Origin: Caryophanales bacterium UBA5026
GTDB lineage: Bacteria > Bacillota_I > Bacilli_A > RF39 > UBA660
Assembly: GCA_002416285.1 (NCBI GenBank)
Contig: DICM01000002.1
Location: 1-64,000, forward strand
Reading direction: 5' to 3'
Length of the DNA stretch: 64,000 nt
Shown: positions 17,714 through 25,447 of the stretch, piece after piece
How the letters are laid out: the number at the start of each line of letters is the position of its first letter
Position numbering within the stretch: the first letter of the stretch is position 1
Program-made: the position numbers and the translations under genes
The notes under the pieces: generated by a model
Seen by the model: only the letters and a program-made list of their open reading frames with translations
Databases searched by the model: none
What the model was told of the DNA's origin: nothing

Positions 17714-18697
17714 TTGAAAAAAGTAGGGAAAGTTTTTCAAACAATCGCTCTTTTCTTTTTCGCTTTTTTATTCTCTATTTATCTACCTTTCTATATTACT
17801 TTTTTAACCATTCGAATTGAAGTTAAAAATAAAGTTATAGATCAATCAGTAGATAAATTGAATTTAATCTATGTATGGGAAAATAGCCAAGATTATTCAA
17901 GTAGCTTAGATGACATTGCTATTCAAATGGAAACAATAGGACTTCCAAAACAAGTATTAAATGAATTAATTCAAAGTAATGCTATCAAAACATTATTAAA
18001 AGAAAGAGTAAATAAGAGTGTCAATTATTTTTGTTATCAAAAAAAGCTAGAACCTCTTAAGCAAATTGAATTAGTCAAAGTAATTAAAACTGGAACAAAA
18101 GAAGCAATTCAAAAATTAAAAGTAAAAAAGGTTGATATTAAATCAATTTTTCCAGAAGAAAAACAATCTTTCTTTTATCAACAACTAGACTTTGTAGCAC
18201 CACAATTACTGAATGAAATTCCCAAAGTAGAAGAAATTATGGAAAGAAAACTAAAAGAACCAATTCTAAAAGAGTTTCCGAGAGAAACTTCAACTTTAGA
18301 AGAACGTTATAATAATTCTTTATCCATTCTACATTTTTTCTTTAGTTATCGTGCACTAGTAATTATGACAGAAGGACTTATTGTTCTCATTTTAATTATT
18401 TTGGGTATTAATAAGTTTAAACAGAAAAATTTAAAATGGCTTGGAGGAAGTTTCTTACTTGCCAATATCGCTGCAATTGTAATTCGCACTTTTGGGTTAA
18501 ATAAGATAGATCAAATAAAAACACCTTTCTCTTTAATACCAGCACAAAACTACATTATTGAACATTCTGAAAAATTATTTATTGCATTTAATTATTTTAT
18601 TTTGTTATTAGCAGTCATCTGTCTTGGAATCCATTTTGGAATAATTATTTCGAAAAAGAAGAGGGAAAATCGGAATAAAACCGGTAAAATAGGTTAA
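17714..18697 (+). CDS. Membrane protein of unknown function
   Basis: Not recognised. A 327-residue protein with an N-terminal membrane helix (TIALFFFAFLFSIYLPFY), about 180 residues of charged, probably extracytoplasmic helices, and three C-terminal membrane helices near residues 220-245, 255-275 and 295-320. The track frame opens at GTG 17705, but the AAAGGAGAG ribosome site (17697-17704) only leaves proper spacing for TTG 17714, so I use TTG. It follows the LCP gene closely and is probably cotranscribed, which suggests an envelope role (inference). Confidence 0.75.
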   Translation: MKKVGKVFQTIALFFFAFLFSIYLPFYITFLTIRIEVKNKVIDQSVDKLNLIYVWENSQDYSSSLDDIAIQMETIGLPKQVLNELIQSNAIKTLLKERVNKSVNYFCYQKKLEPLKQIELVKVIKTGTKEAIQKLKVKKVDIKSIFPEEKQSFFYQQLDFVAPQLLNEIPKVEEIMERKLKEPILKEFPRETSTLEERYNNSLSILHFFFSYRALVIMTEGLIVLILIILGINKFKQKNLKWLGGSFLLANIAAIVIRTFGLNKIDQIKTPFSLIPAQNYIIEHSEKLFIAFNYFILLLAVICLGIHFGIIISKKKRENRNKTGKIG

Positions 18698-18775
18698 AAA
18701 TAAAGGTGTAATAAATATATCGTTCTTTTTGTTGAAAAATGTTTTAAAAAAATCAAATAAAAATGAAAAAAGGTA

Positions 18776-18804
18776 TTGCCAAACAAAAAAATATACGATA
18801 TAAT
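18776..18804 (+). promoter_or_regulatory. Promoter of the tRNA-Asn/tRNA-Glu pair
   Basis: TTGCCA (18776-18781), 17 bp, TATAAT (18799-18804). Confidence 0.85.
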
Positions 18805-18830
18805 GTAAAAGTCTTAAGCAATTAAGATGT

Positions 18831-18906
18831 GCCTAATTAGCTCAGTCGGTAGAGCACTCGGCTGTTAACCGATAGGTCGTAGGTTCGAGTCCTACATTAG
18901 GCGCCA
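18831..18906 (+). tRNA. tRNA-Asn (GTT)
   Basis: Acceptor GCCTAAT pairs with ATTAGGC, followed by G and encoded CCA. The anticodon GTT is at 18864-18866. D-arm and GTTCGAG T-loop are standard. Confidence 0.97.
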
Positions 18907-18912
18907 TTATTT

Positions 18913-18989
18913 GGTCGGTTGGTGAAGTGGTTTAACACACTGCCCTTTCACGGCAGCATTCATGGGTTCAAATCCCATACCGATCACCA
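18913..18989 (+). tRNA. tRNA-Glu (TTC)
   Basis: Acceptor GGTCGGT pairs with ACCGATC, discriminator A and CCA follow. The anticodon TTC is at 18947-18949. It is six bases after tRNA-Asn and shares its transcript. Confidence 0.96.
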
Positions 18990-19002
18990 TAAATAAAAAT
19001 AT

Positions 19003-19027
19003 AAAGTCCGAAAGGATTTTTTTTGTA
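19003..19027 (+). terminator. Terminator of the tRNA pair
   Basis: AAAGTCC-GAAA-GGATTTT hairpin with eight T residues. Confidence 0.85.
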
Positions 19028-19090
19028 TAGGAATAGACCTTGAACAAACTAATATAATAAATTATTAAAAGTAGATAAGAGGAGGGATAT

Positions 19091-20278
19091 ATGAAATATA
19101 AGAATACTTTTAATTCAGGTTATTCAAAGGAAAGAATTCCAAATCCACTATCAAATGAGGAATTAATGCAGTGTTTTGAGCGAGTAGATGAACCTGAGAT
19201 AAAGGATAAAATTTTATTACACAATTTAAGATTAGTCTTTTCAATTTCTAAAAAGTATGAAGATAGTTATTTAGAAGCAGATGATTTAATTGATATTGGA
19301 ATAATAGGTCTTATAAAGGCAATTAATGGATTTAATCCAACAAGAGGAAAATTTTCAAGTTATGCTGGAAGTTGCATTGAAAAAGAAATATTGGCATATC
19401 TTAAGGTAAATAGGAAGTATAAAAAGGGCATATTACATCTTGATGAACCAATTAGTCAAGATAATAATGGAGAAAGCTTAAGCTTAAAGGAAACCTTATC
19501 AAATCCTATTAACATCGAAGAAGAAGTAATGGATAATGTCATGTTTGAAGAATTAAGAAAGGCAATTAAAAGACTTTCACGAAACGAACAGGAAATTATT
19601 ACTAAATATTTTGGTATTGACTGTGACTGTATGAGTTTAGATCAAATAGCTGAAGAATTAGGTTATAAAAAATGGAACACTAGTAGAATAAAAAAAATAG
19701 CACTGACAAAATTAAAAAATTATCTGGAAAAAAACGATTTGTTTTACGGAATACCAGAAGATGATAGAAGTCAAAAAATAACAGAAATGAGTTACTTAGA
19801 ATGCTCTATTCTAATCACATATCTTCTTTTAGAACAAAATATGAATCAATCACAAATTTCAAAGTCTTATGGAATAAGTACTCGTATTATAAGATCGTTA
19901 ATTTATAATGAACTAAAAATGATTGATCCTGATAAATATAATGCTGTTTTAGAAAAACCAAAAATTCAAGATTCTATCCCCCTAAAAAAAAGTATACAAG
20001 ATGAAAATCTACAATTATTAGATTATATAAACTCAATTTATCATCTACGAGGCAGAGTTGTTATGTTATTAAAATTAGGATATATGATTGACTATAAATT
20101 CTCTGTTCAAGAGATTAGTAATATATTACATTTAGATATACAAGCGGTAGCAAATTTCTTATTACAAGGAATTAATGATATCACTGAAAATTTAAAACAA
20201 TTAAAACAGTATAGTGTATATGAACAATTAATAGAAGAGCAAAAGCACGATTTAAAGGTATTAAGATTGTCTCAATAG
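19091..20278 (+). CDS. Sigma-70 family factor with a long C-terminal extension
   Basis: Residues 1-200 are a group-3/4-like sigma factor: region 2 shows LLHNLRLVFSISKKYEDSYLEADDLIDIGIIGLIKAI (two segments), then FNPTRGKFSSYAGSCIEKEI, and region 4 shows LSRNEQEIITKYFGID with helix-turn-helix LDQIAEELGYKKWNTSRIKK. The remaining ~190 residues are not part of a normal sigma factor. They contain at least two further HTH-like segments (QNMNQSQISKSYGISTRIIR and KFSVQEISNILHLDIQAVAN). Total length 395 is far above the usual 230-260 for this class. It could be an alternative sigma with a built-in regulatory domain. GGAGG precedes the ATG. Confidence 0.85.
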   Translation: MKYKNTFNSGYSKERIPNPLSNEELMQCFERVDEPEIKDKILLHNLRLVFSISKKYEDSYLEADDLIDIGIIGLIKAINGFNPTRGKFSSYAGSCIEKEILAYLKVNRKYKKGILHLDEPISQDNNGESLSLKETLSNPINIEEEVMDNVMFEELRKAIKRLSRNEQEIITKYFGIDCDCMSLDQIAEELGYKKWNTSRIKKIALTKLKNYLEKNDLFYGIPEDDRSQKITEMSYLECSILITYLLLEQNMNQSQISKSYGISTRIIRSLIYNELKMIDPDKYNAVLEKPKIQDSIPLKKSIQDENLQLLDYINSIYHLRGRVVMLLKLGYMIDYKFSVQEISNILHLDIQAVANFLLQGINDITENLKQLKQYSVYEQLIEEQKHDLKVLRLSQ

Positions 20279-20412
20279 ATAAAAGTAGTTTTAAAAAACA
20301 AAAATAATAACGATTAGTAAACAAAAAACGACATTTTAGAAACTCTAAGATTATATTTATAAAATCAATGTTATAATGTACGAGAAATTATTTTTGAAAA
20401 GAGGAAATTCGC

Positions 20413-21105
20413 ATGAGACATTCTATTGATGATCTACCAGCACTCCCTCCATCATTACCAAGGCAACAACAAATAGATTATTTTAAACTATATAAAGAGG
20501 GACATAGTGAATATAAAGAGTTACTTATAACACATAATTTACGACTAGTAAGATATATTGCTAGAAAATTTTCTAGTACAAAAGACGAGTATGATGAATA
20601 TTTTGCAATAGGTTCTATTGGACTTATAAAAGCGGTAGAAGGTTTTAATTGTGATAAAAATAATAATTTTGCGTCCTATTCTGTTAGGTGTATCGAAAAT
20701 GAAATATTGATGGCTATTAGAAGAGAAAAGAAACATTCAAAAAATACCAGTATGCAGGAAGTGGTAAAAATAGATAGTGATGGGAATGAACTATTATTAG
20801 AGGATATATTATTTTCTTCATTCGATTTAGAAGAAATGATCATTGAAAACGAGCAACTTTCAATGGTCGCATCTGCCATTATGGGTTTACCGGAATTTGA
20901 GCGAACAGTAATTCTAATGAGATATTTTATTGGAGGACATGGTCTAGATCAATATAGAGTTGCTGCTTACTTAGGATTATCTCAATCAGCTATTTCTAGG
21001 GCAGAAAAGAAGATTCTGAAAAAACTAAAGACAAACTTTAGATTACAAGAGCATCCTGCTATATTAACTATTATAAAAAAACAAAAACAAAAATATTTGT
21101 CATGA
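20413..21105 (+). CDS. Sporulation-type sigma-70 family factor (SigE/SigK-like)
   Basis: A 230-residue sigma factor of the size and layout of the SigE/SigK group. The start LPALPPSLPRQQQIDYFKLY resembles the PPLS-E-E leader of that group. Region 2 reads LLITHNLRLVRYIARKF, then YFAIGSIGLIKAVEGF and NNFASYSVRCIENEILM; region 4 reads LPEFERTVILMRYFIGGHG with helix-turn-helix YRVAAYLGLSQSAISRAEKK. In the aspartate-rich start of region 2.2 the usual E-D-L is replaced by DEYFAIG. It lies just after the larger sigma gene on the same strand, but each has its own leader. A perfect TATAAT lies at 20372-20377. Whether it has a sporulation role here is unknown. Confidence 0.88.
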   Translation: MRHSIDDLPALPPSLPRQQQIDYFKLYKEGHSEYKELLITHNLRLVRYIARKFSSTKDEYDEYFAIGSIGLIKAVEGFNCDKNNNFASYSVRCIENEILMAIRREKKHSKNTSMQEVVKIDSDGNELLLEDILFSSFDLEEMIIENEQLSMVASAIMGLPEFERTVILMRYFIGGHGLDQYRVAAYLGLSQSAISRAEKKILKKLKTNFRLQEHPAILTIIKKQKQKYLS

Positions 21106-21129
21106 CAGTTTTTATCAAACTGTTTTTTT
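21105..21129 (+). terminator. Terminator after the second sigma gene
   Basis: ACAGTTT/AAACTGT stem, loop TTATC, then seven T. The stop codon TGA is in the first bases. Confidence 0.9.
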
Positions 21130-21263
21130 ATAAAATGAATTAGAATTGATTTAATACCTCAGATAAAACGATAGTAACTAATAGTTCATGAAAGTACTAA
21201 ATAAAATATTTAAAATGAAACAACCAAGATAACCATAGAGTTCTTCTTTTTGAATCTTATTTA

Positions 21264-21272
21264 TGATATAAT
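21264..21272 (+). promoter_or_regulatory. Extended -10 promoter of the nitroreductase gene
   Basis: TGATATAAT (extended -10) lies 24 bases before the ATG at 21296. The -35 region is T-rich and not a clear match. Confidence 0.55.
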
Positions 21273-21295
21273 ATGAAGCAGAAAAGAGGGACTTT

Positions 21296-21799
21296 ATGAA
21301 TTATGTGGATGTAATCAAATCACGAAGAAGTATACGCTCCTATCTTGATAAAGAAGTCGCCAAAGAACAAATTGAAGATTTGTTAGAGGAAGCGATACTA
21401 GCTCCATCTGCTTACAATCGACAACCTTGGAGATTTATTTTAATGAATGGTTCCTCTAAAAACTGGATAGCTGATACGATGGAACAGGAGGATGTTAAAA
21501 CCAAAAGGACAGCCATTGCTATGAGACAAGCACCAATCATTATATTAATTTTAAATGCGGAAAAGGAAAGCCGTTTAGAAGATCTAATATCAATTGGAGG
21601 AATGATTGAGCAATTCTGCTTGTCAGCTACTAATCTAGGGTTTGGGACACTTTGGATGACACATCCATTAGTGATTAAAAATCAAATAAGAGAACACTTT
21701 AATCTAGAATATGAGTTAGTATCTATTATTGCAGTTGGATACCCAGAATACATCCCAGAGAAGCGACCTAGAAAGGAATTAGAAGAAGTACTTATATGA
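21296..21799 (+). CDS. Nitroreductase family flavoprotein
   Basis: A 167-residue FMN-dependent oxidoreductase of the short nitroreductase type. SRRSIRSYLDKEV and the FMN-binding segment APSAYNRQPWRFILM are near the N-terminus, and IEQFCLSATNLGFGTLWM in the middle is typical, as is the C-terminal IIAVGYPEYIPEKRPRK. The physiological electron acceptor is unknown. Its TGA stop overlaps the ATG of the next gene (ATGA), so the two are translationally coupled. Confidence 0.93.
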   Translation: MNYVDVIKSRRSIRSYLDKEVAKEQIEDLLEEAILAPSAYNRQPWRFILMNGSSKNWIADTMEQEDVKTKRTAIAMRQAPIIILILNAEKESRLEDLISIGGMIEQFCLSATNLGFGTLWMTHPLVIKNQIREHFNLEYELVSIIAVGYPEYIPEKRPRKELEEVLI

Positions 21800-23454
21800 A
21801 ATTTGTAGTAGAAAAATCCCATTATTTAATCTTTTCCATATCAGCTATTATAGTTGGATTTCTGGCCATTATTGGTAATGTCTTTCTATTTCGTAATTTA
21901 GTTTTTTTATTACTATTTTTAATGTGTTTAGTAACATTGAAAGATCTTATTTCTGTATTAATCAAAAAACAGAAAAGAAAAGAACAGAACATATCCTTTG
22001 CGAATGCTTTCGTCAATTTTTTATTTGTATTAGTATTATTATATTTTAAAAACTTATCGTTAGCGATTGGTCCATTAGTTTTTGCTAGCTACCTCATATT
22101 TAACGCCTGTGTCAAAATGTGTAGTTACATATTACTCTGTATTAATCGTATCAAGGGTAGAAGTAGGACCTTAATTGTCACTTTAATCTTATTTGGATTA
22201 GGAGTAACCTTTTTATTTTCTCCTCTTTTTCATCTAAGAGAGATATTATATTTATTAGGATGTTATTCCATCTTACTTGGTATTACTTATTTTTTAGACT
22301 TTATGGACGTATTCAAACCAGATCGAAAAAGAATATTTGATAAAAGAATACGAGTGACTTTGCCAGTATTTATCGATGCTTTTATCCCATTTCATATTAT
22401 GAAGAAGATTGATAAAACGGTAGAACAAGAAAAAAAACTACCAGTATTAATTGAGAAAAGGGATGAAAGTCCAACGGATTTGGAAATATTTATTCACGTT
22501 GCAGAAGATGGAAACGGAAAATTTGGTCATGCTGATTTCTATTTTGAGGGAACTTTATATTCTTATGGTGCCTATGATAAAGAGGAACGAATATTTCATA
22601 ATGGAATTGGGAGAGGAACTTTGTTTTTAACCAATCGTGAAAAATATCTAAATTTCTGTATTGATTATAGTAAAAAGACAATTTTTAGTTTTGGGCTTCG
22701 TTTAACAGAGGAACAAAAGCAGATCGTCCGTGATCGTATTGAAGAAATTAAACAGAATATTGAAGAATCACCATGGCTTCCTCCAGTTATGGAAGCAGAA
22801 AAACGGGGAGAAGATTTAGAGCCCTATAAAGATTATGCAAGTATGCTTTATAAAGCAACAAAAATGAAAATCTATAAATTTAAAAGTGGAAAATATAAAA
22901 CCTTCTTTATTTTAGGAACCAATTGTGTTTCCCTATTAAACTCTATTATAGGAAAATCAGGAATTGATATCTTTAAAATGTATGGTATTTTAACACCAGG
23001 TGCATATTATGAATATTTGAATAATGAATTTAAAAAGAAAAATAGTATTGTCATATCAAAAACAACTTATAATGAATTTCATAGACCAGGAAAGGAGAGT
23101 CTTATGCTTTTTATTGAATATCCAAAATGTAGTACATGTATGAAAGCAAAAAAATGGCTTTTAGAAAACGAGATTAAATTTATTGATCGACACATTGTCG
23201 AAGAGACCCCAACGAAGGAGGAAATTACCCAGTGGTATCAAAAAAGCGGCTATCCATTAAAAAGATTTTTTAATACTAGCGGTAACGTTTATAAAGAATT
23301 AAATTTAAAAGATAAATTTGAAGAATTAACAGACGAAGAAAAAATAGCATTGTTAAGTCAAAATGGGATGCTGTTAAAAAGACCTATTTTGGTAACAAAC
23401 AATCAGATTCTATTAGGATTTAAGGAAAGTGAATGGGAGAAAATAAAAAAATAA
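21796..23454 (+). CDS. Three-part fusion: DUF308-like membrane domain, H/C hydrolase-like domain, ArsC/Spx-like domain
   Basis: A 552-residue protein with no single-family match that I know. Residues 1-180 hold about six membrane helices in a HdeD/DUF308-like layout. Residues 210-420 are soluble: FGHADFYFEGTLYSYG carries H245 and FFILGTNCVSLLNS carries C377, an order that could fit a permuted NlpC/P60-type cysteine hydrolase (uncertain). From about residue 437 a complete ArsC/YffB/Spx-like thioredoxin-fold domain follows, with the CxxC-type motif YPKCSTCMKAKKWL. An AAAGGAG ribosome site and ATG lie exactly at the start of the last domain (see 23104). ATGA overlap with the nitroreductase gene. 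Confidence 0.8.
   Translation: MKFVVEKSHYLIFSISAIIVGFLAIIGNVFLFRNLVFLLLFLMCLVTLKDLISVLIKKQKRKEQNISFANAFVNFLFVLVLLYFKNLSLAIGPLVFASYLIFNACVKMCSYILLCINRIKGRSRTLIVTLILFGLGVTFLFSPLFHLREILYLLGCYSILLGITYFLDFMDVFKPDRKRIFDKRIRVTLPVFIDAFIPFHIMKKIDKTVEQEKKLPVLIEKRDESPTDLEIFIHVAEDGNGKFGHADFYFEGTLYSYGAYDKEERIFHNGIGRGTLFLTNREKYLNFCIDYSKKTIFSFGLRLTEEQKQIVRDRIEEIKQNIEESPWLPPVMEAEKRGEDLEPYKDYASMLYKATKMKIYKFKSGKYKTFFILGTNCVSLLNSIIGKSGIDIFKMYGILTPGAYYEYLNNEFKKKNSIVISKTTYNEFHRPGKESLMLFIEYPKCSTCMKAKKWLLENEIKFIDRHIVEETPTKEEITQWYQKSGYPLKRFFNTSGNVYKELNLKDKFEELTDEEKIALLSQNGMLLKRPILVTNNQILLGFKESEWEKIKK
23104..23454 (+). CDS. Internal in-frame start giving a free ArsC/Spx-like protein
   Basis: Within the fusion gene, a perfect AAAGGAG (23091-23097) sits six bases before an in-frame ATG at 23104. 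Translation from here would give 116 residues beginning MLFIEYPKCSTCMKAKKW, which is precisely a full-length ArsC/YffB-type protein of normal size. Family members with CxxC act in thiol redox, arsenate reduction or, as Spx/MgsR, on RNA polymerase. So the locus probably makes both the fusion and the free domain, or this was recently two genes. The site is seen in sequence; use of it is inference. Confidence 0.6.
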   Translation: MLFIEYPKCSTCMKAKKWLLENEIKFIDRHIVEETPTKEEITQWYQKSGYPLKRFFNTSGNVYKELNLKDKFEELTDEEKIALLSQNGMLLKRPILVTNNQILLGFKESEWEKIKK

Positions 23455-23456
23455 TA

Positions 23457-23484
23457 TTGTGCTTTTTTTCAAATATGATATAAT
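23457..23484 (+). promoter_or_regulatory. Promoter of the Phe T-box operon
   Basis: TTGTGC (23457-23462), 16 bp, TATAAT (23479-23484), with TGA in front of the -10 box (extended -10). Confidence 0.75.
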
Positions 23485-23490
23485 AAGGAC

Positions 23491-23713
23491 ATATTCAAAA
23501 GCGAAGACAAAGAAGTAGTAATGAAATCTTTACAGTTTAGAAAGTTCGTGGTAGATGCAAACGAATCTGTAAACTTCATGAATTCATCTTTCGAGCTTTA
23601 TATACCAAATATATAACGGTGACGCGTTTTAGTCTCGAGGTAAACAATGTTTACAAATTAAGGTGGTACCACGTAATCACGTCCTTATACGGATGTGATT
23701 TTTTTTGGAGGTA
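23491..23713 (+). promoter_or_regulatory. Phe-specific T-box riboswitch with terminator
   Basis: Leader RNA that senses uncharged tRNA-Phe and lets transcription continue. Stem I spans about 23498-23605, with GAATTCATC carrying the Phe codon TTC (23583-23585) as specifier. The T-box sequence AAGGTGGTACCACG is at 23660-23673. It is followed by a terminator with stem AATCACGTCC/GGATGTGATT (23675-23684 and 23691-23700) and eight T. It precedes a hydrolase gene and pheS-pheT, so all three respond to phenylalanyl-tRNA supply. Confidence 0.93.
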
Positions 23714-23717
23714 ATTT

Positions 23718-24401
23718 ATGAAAGCAGTCTTATTTATTCATGGCTTTATGGCAAAAGAGGAGGACAATCGTTACTTTTTCGACCAACTTGGACCTAATAT
23801 TAAACTATACTATTTTCAATTACCAGGTCATGATGGAACCTATCCAAAATTAAATTATCAAGATTGGATAGAGAAAGCAGAAGAGGAATTGAAACTAGTG
23901 TTAAAGGAGTATCCTAAAGTAACACTTGTCGGTCATAGTATGGGTGGAGTAATCGCAAGTTACTTAGCTGCTAAATATTCACAAGTTGAAAGACTAGTTC
24001 TTCTAGCTCCAGCCTTCTATTATGGAAATATCAAAGAATGGGTTGTTTCTGGAGTTCATAGGCATGAGGAACAAGAAGACTTAATTATTCCTAAATATCA
24101 TGAAAAACTAAGCACTTATCCAAAACATTACTTTTTAGAATTTCTAAGATTATTAAAAAAACTAAGACCTTATATTCAAAAAGTAAAGTGTCCCACTTTA
24201 ATATTACATGGAACGAGAGATCACATCATTTCTTTAAAGGCGAGCAGATATGCTTATCAATCTTTAAAAGGTGAGAAATATTTAACTCTTTTGCCAAATG
24301 TTCGTCATCGTATTTTGGAAAGTTCAAATAAGCGACTTGTTGCGAGTTATATTGAATCATATATTTTAGATGAAAATTTTATTTATAAGAAAGTATTATA
24401 A
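23718..24401 (+). CDS. Alpha/beta hydrolase, lipase/carboxylesterase-like
   Basis: A 227-residue serine hydrolase. Oxyanion segment [13 protein letters not shown] near the start, nucleophile elbow [14 protein letters not shown], acid in [12 protein letters not shown] and catalytic His in [10 protein letters not shown] give a full triad. It resembles bacterial carboxylesterases and monoacylglycerol lipases. Substrate unknown. It is the first gene behind the Phe T-box and only eleven bases before pheS, which is an unusual place; it may simply have been captured by the operon. GGAGG precedes the ATG. Confidence 0.9.
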   Translation: MKAVLFIHGFMAKEEDNRYFFDQLGPNIKLYYFQLPGHDGTYPKLNYQDWIEKAEEELKLVLKEYPKVTLVGHSMGGVIASYLAAKYSQVERLVLLAPAFYYGNIKEWVVSGVHRHEEQEDLIIPKYHEKLSTYPKHYFLEFLRLLKKLRPYIQKVKCPTLILHGTRDHIISLKASRYAYQSLKGEKYLTLLPNVRHRILESSNKRLVASYIESYILDENFIYKKVL

Positions 24402-24412
24402 GGAGGATTTAT

Positions 24413-25447
24413 ATGAAAGAATTAAAAGAACAAATTTTAGAATCATTAAATAACTGTAAAACAGTGAAGGATTTAAATGATTTAAGAGTAACCTATTTAG
24501 GAAAAAAAGGACCAATTTCTGAATTATCAATGAAGATGAAGGATTTATCTGTAGAAGAAAAAAAGGAATATGGAAAAGCTTTAAACGAATTAAAAGAAGA
24601 GGTAACAACAGCGATTGAAGTAAAGAGAGAATTATTAGAAACTGCTGAATTAGAAAAGAAACTAATTGAAGAAAAAATCGATATTACGTTACCGGGAACA
24701 ACTCTAACAGTGGGAGGTAAGCATCCCATTTCTATGGTAGTAGAGGAGATTGAAGAATTCTTTATCTCCATGGGATATGATGTAGTAGAGGGACCTGAAA
24801 TCGAACAGGATCTATATAATTTTGAAAAATTAAACTTACCAAAGGGACATCCTGCTCGAGATGCTCAAGATAGTTTCTATATCAATGAAGAGAGACTGCT
24901 TCGCACACAAACATCACCAGTTCAAGCAAGAACGATGGATGCGAATACAGAAAAAACTCCTATTCGCGTTATTTGTCCAGGTAAAGTTTGGAGACGTGAT
25001 GATGATGCTACGCATTCTCATCAATTTACACAAATTGAAGGTCTAGTAGTAGGAGAAAATATTTCTTTATCTGATTTAAAAGGAACACTAGATGCATTTT
25101 GTAAGCACTTATTTGGAGAAGAGAGAGAGATTCGTCTAAGACCAAGTTACTTCCCATTTACAGAGCCAAGTTTAGAAGCTGATGTTAGTTGTTTTAAATG
25201 TGGTGGAGTAGGATGCTCTCTATGTAAAGGAACTGGTTGGATCGAGATTTTAGGTTCAGGTATGGTTCATCCAAATGTGCTACGAAACTGTGGATATGAT
25301 CCAGAAAAATATACTGGGTTTGCTTTTGGTATAGGACCAGAGCGAGTAGCGATGTTAAAGTATGGAATTAACGATATTCGTAATTTTTACACAAATGATT
25401 TACGATTCTTAAAAGAGTTTAATCGAATTGAAGGGAGTGATAAATAG
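24413..25447 (+). CDS. pheS: Phenylalanyl-tRNA synthetase alpha subunit
   Basis: Catalytic subunit that charges tRNA-Phe as an alpha2-beta2 complex. The 344-residue protein has an N-terminal coiled coil, [13 protein letters not shown], then class II motif 2 and 3: [44 protein letters not shown] and [19 protein letters not shown] knuckle [17 protein letters not shown] is typical of the Gram-positive type. The stop overlaps the GTG of pheT by one base. Phe T-box upstream controls expression. Confidence 0.98.
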   Translation: MKELKEQILESLNNCKTVKDLNDLRVTYLGKKGPISELSMKMKDLSVEEKKEYGKALNELKEEVTTAIEVKRELLETAELEKKLIEEKIDITLPGTTLTVGGKHPISMVVEEIEEFFISMGYDVVEGPEIEQDLYNFEKLNLPKGHPARDAQDSFYINEERLLRTQTSPVQARTMDANTEKTPIRVICPGKVWRRDDDATHSHQFTQIEGLVVGENISLSDLKGTLDAFCKHLFGEEREIRLRPSYFPFTEPSLEADVSCFKCGGVGCSLCKGTGWIEILGSGMVHPNVLRNCGYDPEKYTGFAFGIGPERVAMLKYGINDIRNFYTNDLRFLKEFNRIEGSDK

